A stretch of 46,317 bases of DNA, from positions 1 through 46,317 of the forward strand of contig JAZQIO010000098.1 in assembly GCA_045541135.1 (NCBI GenBank), in the 5' to 3' direction. The position numbers and the translations under genes were made by a program. This DNA is from CAZNKU01 sp045541135. Lineage in GTDB: Bacteria > Bacillota > Clostridia > Monoglobales > Firm-18. The notes under the pieces were generated by a model. The model was not told the DNA's origin. It searched no databases and saw only the letters and a list, made by a program, of their open reading frames with translations. The first letter of the stretch is position 1. Each line of letters opens with the position of its first letter. Below are positions 16,529 to 24,945 of the stretch, in pieces.

Positions 16529-19132
16529 GTGAGTAGCACATTTAATTACAAAATATTAAAAGATCCTATGAGATGGACAGACTCTGATTTTTTCGGTGTG
16601 TGGGATAGTGAAAAACAAGCATGGGAAATAGAAGGTGCTTTAGATTATAATAGATATTCAAAAGAACTTGCTTTGGTGATAGATGCAGTAAAATCAAAAA
16701 ATTATAAGCTTGCAAAGGATGAATTGCTTGAATATTACAGAAAGTTCAACCGTAAACATCTTATCAGACATAATGGCGGTGTTTTAAATGTTGACCAAAA
16801 TCCCGACCTTGATATATCTTGTTCGGCCCTTGAAAAAAATGTATATTCAGTAAACTGTATGAATGGTAAGGCTATGGGATTTATAAATGTAGGTGAGCAG
16901 CCTATGTGGCATTCGGCAGATGTTTTTGTTTCCATTAAAAGACTTTTGTTCGGAAGTGTAGTGCATGTAGCATATCAGCTTATGTCTGTTGATAAAACAG
17001 ATATTTGTGCGGAATTTTATTCAAGAAAATCTGAATACAAGCCGTATCTTGAACTTATTATAAATGGTGAAAAGGTTAAGGTGGAATGCTTTAAGGATAC
17101 AATGGTATCTGCCGGTGATAATTCTTCTGTAAATTATAGCGACAGAGAGGTTTTTGAAGTGTGCGAAAGTGGTTATTACCACTTTCACGATGAAAAAATG
17201 AAAAGGGCATACTTTGTTTTTGATTTAAGCTTTATAAAGCAGGATGATGTAATCAGCGGTGCAACACTTAATGTGTATGGTAAGTCCTGCAGTGGAGAAA
17301 AAGAAATTTTTGTATACAACGAGTTTGAATCAGCGTGGGATGAAAAAACCTTCTGTTGGGACAATGTTACGGACGAGCTTTGTTTTTCATGTAATGATAT
17401 GAATTCATGGGATTTTATAACAAGCCATCGGACATCAATAAAAGGTAAAATATGTTTTTATCACAGAAGTCCCGAACTTTCAGCACCTGCACAAATGTAT
17501 CTTAAAACCGGTGATGAAAAATATGCCTATACTTTTATTCGTAATGCAATGGCAATAGTGCATTATGTTGGTTGCAATCCTGAAGTTTTCAATCAGCTTG
17601 ATATGGGCAGACACATTGATATACATACAAGAGATTTATTCAAGATAATAGACAGCAAATATATGACAGGAGAATATTTTGTTGCAATATTCAAAAACAT
17701 TTATAAGATGGCGGATTGGTTGTTACACAATTTTTATGGTAAGGTAAACAATAACTGGGCATCTTATGCTACGGAAGGTGTATTTTGCGTAACTGCATTT
17801 TTTAAAGAAATCAAGGTTCACGATGAATGGCGTAATATTACCATTAAAGAAAATGAACGACTTATTTCTGAGTTTAAAATCAATGATGATTCCTGCGTAG
17901 AACTTGCTCAGTGGTATCACCATGTTTTGCTTCGTACCATTACTGATTTGTATAATATACGTAATGCCACAGGAGAACCTTTACCATTGTCGGAAAATTC
18001 TTATGATGTTTTGTATAAGCTTATGAAGACTTTTTATTATACACTAAGTCCTACGGGTTGTGATTATAATATCGGAGATACTACAGAACCATTTAAAAGT
18101 CTTATCTATGTTATTGAAGGCTGGTACGACCTATGCAATGATATTATCGGCAGCGATGAGGAAATAAAATATGTTGTTACAGGTGGTAAGGAGGGTAAGC
18201 TTCCTGATTTTACTACCATAAATTTTCCTGATAACCGCAGAACATATATGAAAACTGACTGGACAAAAGATGCTCTTGCAATGGTTGTTACAGGTAAGCT
18301 TGAAGGCTCACACGGGCACAATGATGCTTTTTCAATTGCTATGATGGCTTATGGTAAGCATCTGATTACAGACCAGGGATATGGTGCACAGCTTACCGGT
18401 GATATATATAAGCTTATGAGCGCCTCTTCATCGCATAATATTGTGGTGGCTGATGATGTTGAAAACACATTGCTAAAAGATGCCGAACAGCTTGGCTTTG
18501 ATACAAACGATAATTTTGACTATTGTGAATATTCAGGAGCTAATAATGAATTTGTTGACACACAAAACAGAAGTGTAACCTTCTGTAAAGAAGGTAAATT
18601 CTGGATTGTAACAGACTACATAAAGCCGATTGATTGTGAAAAGATTACAAAATATACACAGTACTGGAATATGCTTCCCGATGCTGAAATGTCAATAGAT
18701 TCTTCAAATGTGGTCAGAAGTAATTTTGATGATGGTATAAACGTAATGGTTGTGCCTGTTGGAAAAATAGAAGAGGCATCGATTGTTGATACAAAATATT
18801 CACCATGTGCAGGGGTAATTACAGACAGTAAAAAGGCAAAGCTTATTAAGAACAAGCAGGGTGAAGGGTTGTTCAGCACCATTATTATACCAATAAATAA
18901 AGGTGAGGACTTTAAGGTTGAAACAAAGTGTACAGATTACGATAATGTAAACTCATTTGAAGCAAAAATTGTTTCAAATGATGGAAGCTTTAAAAAATAC
19001 TATTTTGCTCACAGTAATAATCAAATTAAGAAAATTTTTTCAGGTAAATATTCGGATACTTGCGTGAATATGCTTGTATGTGAAGATGAGAATGGTGAAG
19101 TTATATCAAAATATCTTTTTGATAAACAATGA
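16529..19132 (+). CDS. Leaderless heparinase II/III-like lyase, copy 2
   Basis: An 867-residue tandem paralogue of the preceding gene. By eye well over half of the residues are identical, so it is a fairly recent duplication. The start is the GTG at 16529, with AAAGGAG about eight bases upstream and overlapping the previous stop codon. An upstream ATG in the same frame would lie inside the previous gene. The domain order matches copy 1, with no leader and no SLH. The C-terminal site is GSHGHNDAFS (His595, His597, Asp599). In the toroid the motif reads DDSCVELAQWY (Asp453, Glu458, Tyr463), with Asp replacing the usual Gly after the first Asp. That change, and other differences in the toroid, suggest a shifted substrate preference rather than loss of activity, since the His, Asp and Tyr residues remain. 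Confidence 0.82.
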   Translation: MSSTFNYKILKDPMRWTDSDFFGVWDSEKQAWEIEGALDYNRYSKELALVIDAVKSKNYKLAKDELLEYYRKFNRKHLIRHNGGVLNVDQNPDLDISCSALEKNVYSVNCMNGKAMGFINVGEQPMWHSADVFVSIKRLLFGSVVHVAYQLMSVDKTDICAEFYSRKSEYKPYLELIINGEKVKVECFKDTMVSAGDNSSVNYSDREVFEVCESGYYHFHDEKMKRAYFVFDLSFIKQDDVISGATLNVYGKSCSGEKEIFVYNEFESAWDEKTFCWDNVTDELCFSCNDMNSWDFITSHRTSIKGKICFYHRSPELSAPAQMYLKTGDEKYAYTFIRNAMAIVHYVGCNPEVFNQLDMGRHIDIHTRDLFKIIDSKYMTGEYFVAIFKNIYKMADWLLHNFYGKVNNNWASYATEGVFCVTAFFKEIKVHDEWRNITIKENERLISEFKINDDSCVELAQWYHHVLLRTITDLYNIRNATGEPLPLSENSYDVLYKLMKTFYYTLSPTGCDYNIGDTTEPFKSLIYVIEGWYDLCNDIIGSDEEIKYVVTGGKEGKLPDFTTINFPDNRRTYMKTDWTKDALAMVVTGKLEGSHGHNDAFSIAMMAYGKHLITDQGYGAQLTGDIYKLMSASSSHNIVVADDVENTLLKDAEQLGFDTNDNFDYCEYSGANNEFVDTQNRSVTFCKEGKFWIVTDYIKPIDCEKITKYTQYWNMLPDAEMSIDSSNVVRSNFDDGINVMVVPVGKIEEASIVDTKYSPCAGVITDSKKAKLIKNKQGEGLFSTIIIPINKGEDFKVETKCTDYDNVNSFEAKIVSNDGSFKKYYFAHSNNQIKKIFSGKYSDTCVNMLVCEDENGEVISKYLFDKQ

Positions 19133-19163
19133 ATATTTGTATAAATAATTAGAAGAGAAAGAT

Positions 19164-19697
19164 ATGAAAAGAATCATATCTAAATTGTTAGTGTTGACAA
19201 TAGCTTGTTCAACATTAATGAGTGTTATGTTAAATGAAGTTAGTGCAGAAGACCCTACTACACCTACAAAAACATCCGTAAAGGTTGTTGAAGATGAAAA
19301 TTCTGCTGAAGGCAGAAAGGTTACCGTTCAGATGGGTAGTCAGTATATCCCAACAGGCTCGACAAATATTACATCTCGTACAGGTAATATTTTGGGTAGT
19401 GTATATGTTCAAGGTTATGATTACGGTAATACTACATTGACAGATAAAGTAACAGGTGTTGCAACTATGAGTAGAGATAAGATTACAGATGCAACATTGA
19501 TTGTTGCTTTATTCAACGGTAATGATAATTTTATTAAACTTATTCCAACAACCGAATATACGTATTCTGATACTACAAGAACAATGACATGTGATTTGAG
19601 CGGTGCTGAATCAGGATATAAATATAAAGTATTTTTATTTGAAAGCTTAGCGTCTGCTGTACCATTAGCTGAAATGGTAGAAGGTACAATAGATTAA
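19164..19697 (+). CDS. Small secreted protein with a module shared with the 41903-43723 protein
   Basis: A 177-residue protein with a clear signal peptide (about 1-29, ending EVSAED) and no SLH repeat or other anchor. The last 70 residues (ATLIVALFNGNDNF, then YKYKVFLFESLASAVPL) align with the C-terminus of the 606-residue secreted protein in block B (LVTAVYNTSG, then YKVKTFIFDSLTSAIPQ). It is therefore a free-standing version of that end module. The module is a short beta-sandwich in appearance, and its function is not known to me. The gene closes block A, lies 31 bases after the second leaderless lyase and is followed by two hairpins, so it is probably the last gene of the transcript. Binding of glycan or of a surface partner is a guess. 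Confidence 0.75.
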   Translation: MKRIISKLLVLTIACSTLMSVMLNEVSAEDPTTPTKTSVKVVEDENSAEGRKVTVQMGSQYIPTGSTNITSRTGNILGSVYVQGYDYGNTTLTDKVTGVATMSRDKITDATLIVALFNGNDNFIKLIPTTEYTYSDTTRTMTCDLSGAESGYKYKVFLFESLASAVPLAEMVEGTID

Positions 19698-19698
19698 C

Positions 19699-19723
19699 CT
19701 GTAAAAAAATTACAGAGTGTTTT
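19699..19723 (+). terminator. First terminator-like hairpin after block A
   Basis: CTGTAA (19699-19704) pairs with TTACAG (19710-19715) around an A-rich loop, followed shortly by a run of five T residues. It is short and of modest strength. Confidence 0.5.
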
Positions 19724-19730
19724 TCCGTAA

Positions 19731-19770
19731 GATAAAATAGTGTCATGAAAATTATGGTGCTATTTTTATC
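19731..19770 (+). terminator. Main terminator of block A
   Basis: GATAAAATAGTGTCAT (19731-19746) pairs with ATGGTGCTATTTTTATC (19754-19770), a long stem whose 3' arm is itself T-rich. It separates block A from the GH105 gene. Confidence 0.65.
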
Positions 19771-19836
19771 TGATTGAAAATTGTTATTTATAATTTTTAA
19801 TATTGCACAAAAATATAAAAAGGAGAGTCTTGTTGA

Positions 19837-20931
19837 ATGAAACCGATAGAGTTAGCAAAAATCATATGGGACTATGCAAAAACATTAAAAGGAACTATGG
19901 AAAAGGACCCTCATTATTCATCTGCACCGTTACGCCACTATCCCGGCATTCTTACAATGTTTGCGGGTATACAGGCTGCTGCTGAGTCAAAGGATGAAGA
20001 ATGGATAAATGATGTGAAAAAATATCTTGCAAAGTATCCACATCATTTTAACGACCCTGATGTATTTTTTAAAGGCAGTTTTGACAATTACCGTGTAGGC
20101 GGCCTTGGAAAAGGATGGGCTGTAATGAATGGTTATTTTGATGAAGATCCTGAGCTTATCCGAGAATATGCTGAATTAACTCTTGCCGCACCAAGAAGTC
20201 ATGATGGTATAATTTGTCTCCCTGTAAACCATAACAAAATATGGATAGATGTTGTATTTGCAGTAACACCTTTTATGCTTTATGCAGGGCTTATACTTGA
20301 TGAACAAAAATACATAGATTATGCAGTAGAACAATGTTTTAAAATGTATGATGTGTTTATGGATATGTCTAATGGATTACTTCACCAGACAAGAGGCTTT
20401 TTAGAGGATAAATCCAAGGTTTCCGACGACCATTGGTCCCGAGGTAACGGATGGGGCATACTTGGTATGACGGAGCTTGTAAGATATCTGCCAAAGGATT
20501 CTAAGTATTATGCCGAGGCAGTTGAAAGATTTAAGGCACATTGCTTTTCCTTAATTAAATATCAGAATTTCCGCGGTCTTTGGAGGCAGGAAATTTGTGA
20601 GCCTCTTGCATGGGAAGAAGCATCGGGTACAGGGATATTTTTATATGCAATTGGCGTTGGACTCAGAAGAGGTATACTTGATAAAGAAACTTATATGCCT
20701 GTTTTTGAGAAAGGCATAGAAGGACTTTGCAAATATTGTATTAACCCTGACCTTTCAATAGATAAAGGGTGCTGCGGTTGCTGTTGCCCCGGTGAAGGTG
20801 ATATGAAAGGAACAGTTGACGCATACCTTACAATTCCTATGCCAAGACGTAATGATAGCCATGTTTTCGGTCCTGTTATAATGGCACTTACAGAAGCTGA
20901 AAAAAACGGAATTGAAAATGTTGAGTTATAA
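19837..20931 (+). CDS. Unsaturated uronyl hydrolase, GH105/GH88 type
   Basis: A 364-residue leaderless protein with the alpha6/alpha6-barrel signatures of GH105/GH88 enzymes. IWIDVVFAVTPFML holds the usual catalytic Asp, followed by HQTRG, then DDHWSRGNGWG, and RRNDSHVFGPVIMAL near the C-terminus. The family hydrates the double bond of the 4,5-unsaturated uronic acid that a lyase leaves at the non-reducing end, releasing a keto-sugar acid. That fits with four lyases in this window. The length is normal for the family and the absence of a leader places it in the cytoplasm. Residues around 311-316 read CCGCCC, an unusual Cys cluster just before the conserved NDSH block. The start is the ATG with AGGAG about 11 bases upstream. 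It follows a terminator, so it may have its own promoter. Confidence 0.87.
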   Translation: MKPIELAKIIWDYAKTLKGTMEKDPHYSSAPLRHYPGILTMFAGIQAAAESKDEEWINDVKKYLAKYPHHFNDPDVFFKGSFDNYRVGGLGKGWAVMNGYFDEDPELIREYAELTLAAPRSHDGIICLPVNHNKIWIDVVFAVTPFMLYAGLILDEQKYIDYAVEQCFKMYDVFMDMSNGLLHQTRGFLEDKSKVSDDHWSRGNGWGILGMTELVRYLPKDSKYYAEAVERFKAHCFSLIKYQNFRGLWRQEICEPLAWEEASGTGIFLYAIGVGLRRGILDKETYMPVFEKGIEGLCKYCINPDLSIDKGCCGCCCPGEGDMKGTVDAYLTIPMPRRNDSHVFGPVIMALTEAEKNGIENVEL

Positions 20932-20986
20932 TAAATCTGAAAATGCAGAAAAATGAGTGTTGTTGCAGACCTTTTGGATATTTATC

Positions 20987-21015
20987 TTCAAGTTTGATAT
21001 TTATTCGTGTATAAT
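20987..21015 (+). promoter_or_regulatory. Residual promoter in front of the ceramidase-like pseudogene
   Basis: TTCAAG (20987-20992), a 17-base spacer and TATAAT (21010-21015), followed by TAGGAGG at 21031-21037. The promoter and ribosome site look intact although the start of the gene behind them is deleted. Confidence 0.45.
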
Positions 21016-21043
21016 AAGAATAAAAACTTTTAGGAGGATATAT

Positions 21044-21857
21044 AAGGTAATTGCAGATTTTTGTAATCTGCCTATGGAAGCAGTTTTTGTAAATTGTTCT
21101 CATACCCATACCGGACCTATGCTTGGTAAAGACTTGGCTTCTGATTTATGTGGTAATCCTATATATGAGGAGTTTTTAGGACTACAAATGCGTGATGCCG
21201 CAAAACTTGCCCTTGAAGATGTGTGTGAATCATATTAACACAAATCCCAAGAAGGGTGAAAGCAACGGGCTTCAGATTACGTTTGATGGTTGTCCACGCG
21301 GATACGAACATATAAAACACATGGGCAGAGTTATTGCAGGTGCAGTTTTACAGATTTGCGGCAAGGCAGAGGAATTTGAATTAGATTCCATAGATTTTTC
21401 CGTAAAAACAGTTGTATGTCCGTCAAATCAGGAAAATGACAAACTGGAAGAAGCGAGAAAAATAGTGGAAATACACGAAAACGGTCGTGATGCGGAACTT
21501 CCATACAAGGCAATGGAGCTTACAACGGTAGTTGCAGAGGCTACTCGTATTGTTGAATTGGAAAACGGTCCGGATTCATATTCTTTTACACTGTCTGCAA
21601 TCAAAATTGGAGATATAGCATTTGCAGGAATCCCTGGTGAACCTTTTACGGAAATTGCAAACAGAATATATGCAGATTCACCATTTGATACAACAATTCT
21701 TTGTTGTTTGACAAATGGCGGTGAATCCTACTTCCCTACAAGCCGTGCATACGAAGAAGGCGGTTACGAGGCAAGGACATCACGTCTTAAAAAGGGTGCA
21801 GATAATATTATCGTTAAAGGCACAACTGATTTACTTAATGAATTGAAAAATAAATAA
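21044..21857 (+). pseudogene. Neutral/alkaline ceramidase-like protein, two deletions
   Basis: Two pieces of one protein lie in different frames. The first (about 21044-21235) has NCSHTHTGPMLGKD and RDAAKLALEDV, resembling the metal-binding His region of the neutral/alkaline non-lysosomal ceramidase fold. The second (about 21223-21857) reads DVNHINTNPKKGESNGL, then ITFDGCPRGYEHIKHMG, ends in GIPGEPFTEIANRIY and SYFPTSRAYEEGGYEA, and stops normally. The expected first 60-80 residues are missing directly after the ribosome site, and a middle segment is missing at about 21218-21232. At that joint LALEDV runs out of frame into DVNHINTNP, through a shared GATGTG. In relatives from polysaccharide loci this fold is often only annotated as hypothetical, so a sugar-linked role is possible. 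This copy cannot make an intact protein. Confidence 0.72.
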
Positions 21858-21882
21858 TATACAAAAATAAGGGAGAATAGTT

Positions 21883-22266
21883 ATGATTACGGGAATAGAG
21901 CATACGGGATTAGTTGCAAGAGATACAGAAAAACTTTGTGAATTTTATGAAAAATACTTTGGCTGTAAGGCGATTTTGTCATATCCAAACGGTACAAAAT
22001 TTTTAAAATGCCACAACGGCATTATTGAGGTTTATCCTATGAAATCTGATGACGAAACAGTTTATGACAACTATGTAAAAGGGCTTCGGCATCTTGCGTT
22101 TGAAACCGATGATTTTGATAAAGACAGACAGATGCTTTTAGATGCAGGAGTAAAGCCTGCCGCAGAGCCAATTATAAAGGATACAATGAAGCTTGCTTTG
22201 TTTTACGATCCTGAAATGAACTTGTTTCATTTGATTCAGCGTCCTGAATCTTTGCTTTTAAAATAG
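21883..22266 (+). CDS. VOC-family (glyoxalase/dioxygenase fold) protein
   Basis: A 127-residue protein of the vicinal-oxygen-chelate fold, with two beta-alpha-beta-beta-beta halves: IEHTGLVARDTEKLCEFYEKYFG and GLRHLAFETDDFD. Candidate metal ligands are His7, Glu49 and His70. The fourth position, usually Glu in an ELIQ-type ending, reads FHLIQ here, so His116 would replace it. The family includes lactoylglutathione lyases, epimerases and isomerases acting beside a metal-bound enolate. Within this locus a role in rearranging a keto-sugar or 2-keto acid made downstream of the lyases is plausible but unproven. The ATG has GGGAG upstream, and the gene sits 25 bases past the pseudogene, probably on the same former transcript. 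Several terminators follow. Confidence 0.8.
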   Translation: MITGIEHTGLVARDTEKLCEFYEKYFGCKAILSYPNGTKFLKCHNGIIEVYPMKSDDETVYDNYVKGLRHLAFETDDFDKDRQMLLDAGVKPAAEPIIKDTMKLALFYDPEMNLFHLIQRPESLLLK

Positions 22267-22388
22267 GGTGTTGAATATACATGGCAAAGAGATTTTTGAG
22301 GTTTATTTAATAAATTTCAATGTGTGAATGAACCTTCCTTAATGTAACCGGGTTCATTGTATTAAATATTACGCCCAATGCCATAACA

Positions 22389-22433
22389 GATAGAGTAATT
22401 GATACAATTTATCAGTTACTCTATCGTTTTTTT
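22389..22433 (+). terminator. Strong rho-independent terminator after the VOC gene
   Basis: GATAGAGTAATTGATA (22389-22404) pairs with TATCAGTTACTCTATC (22410-22425) with a single mismatch, followed by a G and then seven T residues. Confidence 0.85.
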
Positions 22434-22442
22434 ATGCTCAAA

Positions 22443-22490
22443 AACCCTCATTTCAAGCACTTGCTTTAATAATGAGGGTTCATTTTGTTT
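22443..22490 (+). terminator. Second hairpin terminator in the gap
   Basis: AACCCTCATT (22443-22452) pairs exactly with AATGAGGGTT (22471-22480), followed by a T-rich tract. The 18-base loop is long, so it is weaker than its neighbour. Confidence 0.5.
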
Positions 22491-22766
22491 TCCGTATGTT
22501 ATTATCATCCTGATTTTCACCCATAATTTTGATTTTTATTAGAAATAGCTACTTTTCTATCGTTTCAATGAAAAGCTATCGTTTAAAGAAAAATTTAGCA
22601 CTGCTTTGGTAAGGGTTATAAATAGAATAAAAGTTTTCCCATTAAGGTGTTCCAATAAAATGTACCCTGTAAAATGGACACATTTAATCGTTTTATCAAT
22701 GAAATATCGTGAAGGTTCGGATTGTGTCACTCTCACGAAGTGATTTTTTATTTTGCTATTATGGTT

Positions 22767-22806
22767 AAAAAAGCACCAAATGGTTAGGATTTACCATTTG
22801 GTGCTT
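22767..22806 (-). terminator. Terminator of the CapA-like gene
   Basis: AAGCACCAAATGGT (22771-22784) pairs perfectly with ACCATTTGGTGCTT (22793-22806). On the minus strand the stem runs into six T residues, ending at 22767, eight bases after the CapA-like stop codon. Confidence 0.85.
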
Positions 22807-22813
22807 AACTACA

Positions 22814-23908
22814 TCATTTTTCGTTTGTTTTGTTTGCTGTAGGGAAAAGCTCACGCCATACATCTGTATGCGCTTCACAGTCTAAGAAGTGGGCAAAGTA
22901 GTGATTGTCTGTGTATGATGAATCTTCATTACATGCGTTTTTGATAGGAGTTGTATAATAATCTCTCATGCTTTCACAAAAAGCATGCCAACCTTTTTTC
23001 CATTCGCCTGTTAAAAGTTCGCCATTACGCTTTTTAAATCCACTCATAATTTCATCTTTTTCATTTCCTTTTGCAAGAGTTATTCCTTTGAAATCATAAT
23101 TAACTGTAGGTATAAATTCTATTTCGTGTGTTATAGTGTCATATTTAACCATCAGGGAAGTGTTCCATGTTTCAGGAACCGGTAATTCTTTTGGACGAAC
23201 AAAGTGGAAATTACCCTGTCCGTAAAGAATATGGCAGTTGTTGAATTTTTCATAACATCCTATACAATGGCTATGCTGACATAATACAACATCTGCGCCG
23301 TTTTTTGCCATTGCGTGGCATAGTTTATGCAATCTTGGGGAAGGATATCTGCAATGTTCCTTGCCACCGTGATAAATAACGATAACTCTGTCGTTATCCT
23401 TTCGTGCATTTCGGATGTCTTCCATAGTATCGTATTCATCATATGGCCGACAGCCCATTCTGTCATTCAACGCATAAGAGTACTCGTGTTCACACACTGT
23501 AATAAAACAGATTTTTTCTCCATTTTTTTCTATAACAAGATTTTTTCTGGAATCTTCATAGTTTTCACCAAAACCAGTGTATGTAATACCTGTTTCATTA
23601 AGAACTTTGAATGAATCCTTCACACCTTTTATTCCAAAGTCGAAAAAGTGATTGTTGCACACTGTGCAATAGTCAAAGTTAAGTTTCTTCATAACTTTTG
23701 CAGTTTCCGGAGTTGCTTTTAGTGGTGGACCAAATTTTTCTATTGGTTTTTCACTGTCTGTTAAAACACATTCCATATTTACAAAGTTAATGTCATTACC
23801 CTCAAAAAGAGGAAGTGTATCGCTGAACAATGTTTGTATATCGTGTTTTTCAAACAATGGATTTGTTGAAGCTGTTGGTGATAAATCACCTAATAATAGT
23901 GTTTTCAT
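22814..23908 (-). CDS. CapA-family metallophosphatase-like protein
   Basis: A 364-residue protein with the calcineurin-like motifs of the CapA/PGA_cap family: LLGDLS at 5-10, NMECVL near 44-49, CNNHFFDFG with Asn85, Asn86 and His87, IYHGGKEH with His180, and CQHSHCIG with His212 and His214. CapA was named for poly-gamma-glutamate capsule synthesis, but many stand-alone members without a membrane anchor have no known substrate. This one has no signal peptide or transmembrane segment, unlike membrane-bound capsule CapA, so I place it in the cytoplasm. It is encoded opposite to the degradation genes, 39 bases after the second AraC gene and in the same direction, so the two may share a transcript. 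A phosphatase or amide-ligase role in sugar metabolism is possible. Confidence 0.85.
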   Translation of the reverse strand: MKTLLLGDLSPTASTNPLFEKHDIQTLFSDTLPLFEGNDINFVNMECVLTDSEKPIEKFGPPLKATPETAKVMKKLNFDYCTVCNNHFFDFGIKGVKDSFKVLNETGITYTGFGENYEDSRKNLVIEKNGEKICFITVCEHEYSYALNDRMGCRPYDEYDTMEDIRNARKDNDRVIVIYHGGKEHCRYPSPRLHKLCHAMAKNGADVVLCQHSHCIGCYEKFNNCHILYGQGNFHFVRPKELPVPETWNTSLMVKYDTITHEIEFIPTVNYDFKGITLAKGNEKDEIMSGFKKRNGELLTGEWKKGWHAFCESMRDYYTTPIKNACNEDSSYTDNHYFAHFLDCEAHTDVWRELFPTANKTNEK

Positions 23909-23947
23909 ATTCAGTTCTCCTTGTTTTTAAAAAATTATGGTATTAAA

Positions 23948-24847
23948 TCAAAGTTTTGAGGATTTCGTTTGTTTTTTGTATTGTGTTGGAGTAATTCCTT
24001 TAGCTCTCTTAAAAGCATTAACCAGGGATGAATAATCGGGATAACCCATTGTTTCTACTATTTCGGATATAGACAAATCGGAGAATAACAGAAAATTTGA
24101 TATTTGGGATATTCGGCAATTTTTGATATATTTACCGGGCGAAATGCCCATGTTTTCAGTGAAAATTTTTGAAAATTGTTTTCTGGAAATATTAAGATAT
24201 TCTGTAACATCAGATACACCTAGTGATGCAGAAATGTTAAGATTTATATATTCAACAGCACGATTGACGAGTTTTTGATTTTTAGTTTCCTTGACTTTTT
24301 CTTCTTTTGAAACTATGCGCAATGCTTCGATTATATATGCGATTGAGTACATAAATATACTTGTTTTGTATTCAAGAGGCATTTTTTTGGAACAATCAAG
24401 CATTAGTGATAGTAAGGTTTGCATTTGTTCGTTATAAGAGTATACCAGTTTGTTTTCCAAAGTTATTTTTGATATTTCGATTAAGTCGTTATACAATCCA
24501 TCTTTTCTATCAATAGAAAAATAAAATTTTACTCTTGATAGATTGCTTTCGTATACTATCCTATGTTTTAATTCCGGAGGGATAAGAATAAAACAACCTT
24601 GTGGAACAATTACGGAGCTATTACCTATTTCAAAGTGACAACAACCTTTTAATACAATATTAAGTTCGTACAACAATGTGTGCTTGTCTATTTGTTGATC
24701 ATATCGGTATTCGTTGTAATGCGAGTCCAAAAAGAAAACATTCGAGACATTAATTGAAAAGGAATCTCTTTCCAAAAATAGTTCTTTATAATATTGGGGA
24801 ATTAAGAGATTGGTCTTATTGTAATTCTCATAATTGGCATTGTTCAT
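23948..24847 (-). CDS. AraC-family transcriptional regulator (paralogue of the one at 1032-1931)
   Basis: A 299-residue regulator. The ATG at 24847 has AAAGGAGG about eight bases upstream. An upstream in-frame start would pass through that ribosome site and the -10 region. A cupin-like N-terminus (about 40-130, with LYELNIVLKGCCHFE and GCFILIPPELKHR) is followed by the C-terminal AraC DNA-binding domain, including VTEYLNISRKQFSKIF, GISPGKYIKN and RAKGITPTQYKKQ. Its helices closely match those of the first regulator, so the two may recognise related operators. It diverges from the long 25056-43723 run and is the probable activator of it. It also lies ahead of the CapA-like gene on the same strand. 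The TTGACA-N17-TACGAT promoter upstream has the same geometry as that of the first regulator. Confidence 0.93.
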   Translation of the reverse strand: MNNANYENYNKTNLLIPQYYKELFLERDSFSINVSNVFFLDSHYNEYRYDQQIDKHTLLYELNIVLKGCCHFEIGNSSVIVPQGCFILIPPELKHRIVYESNLSRVKFYFSIDRKDGLYNDLIEISKITLENKLVYSYNEQMQTLLSLMLDCSKKMPLEYKTSIFMYSIAYIIEALRIVSKEEKVKETKNQKLVNRAVEYINLNISASLGVSDVTEYLNISRKQFSKIFTENMGISPGKYIKNCRISQISNFLLFSDLSISEIVETMGYPDYSSLVNAFKRAKGITPTQYKKQTKSSKL

Positions 24848-24866
24848 AACTATTACCTCCTTTTTT

Positions 24867-24895
24867 ATCGTAACAAAATTCTTTATGGATGTCAA
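24867..24895 (-). promoter_or_regulatory. Promoter of the second AraC regulator
   Basis: On the minus strand TTGACA (24895-24890), a 17-base spacer and TACGAT (24872-24867). Aligned with the first regulator's promoter, the -35 element, spacing, TGT before the -10, and TCATTTT upstream are all kept. Confidence 0.75.
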
Positions 24896-24945
24896 TAAAA
24901 GGTTACAAAATGAAATATATTTACAAAAATGTACCTTTTTTAAAA

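Larger units (their letters stand above)
22267..22766. other. Gene-free gap rich in hairpins
   Basis: Between the VOC gene and the convergent CapA-like gene no coding frame is convincing. The gap has a weak hairpin (AATGAACC 22327-22334 with GGTTCATT 22351-22358) and the terminators listed separately. Near 22660-22690 an ATGTACCCTGT and AAATGGACACA stretch looks like the end of an IS3-type element, but no transposase or matching second end is visible. Confidence 0.5.

Noticed and set aside
20941..21043. Small open frame in front of the ceramidase-like fragment as a separate gene
   Set aside because: Its residues are low-complexity and cross the promoter and ribosome site. Only the part after about 21044 resembles a protein family.
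22716..22750. TCACT/AGTGA hairpin followed by T-rich DNA as another terminator
   Set aside because: The stem is only five base pairs with a seven-base loop, and no gene ends nearby on that strand.
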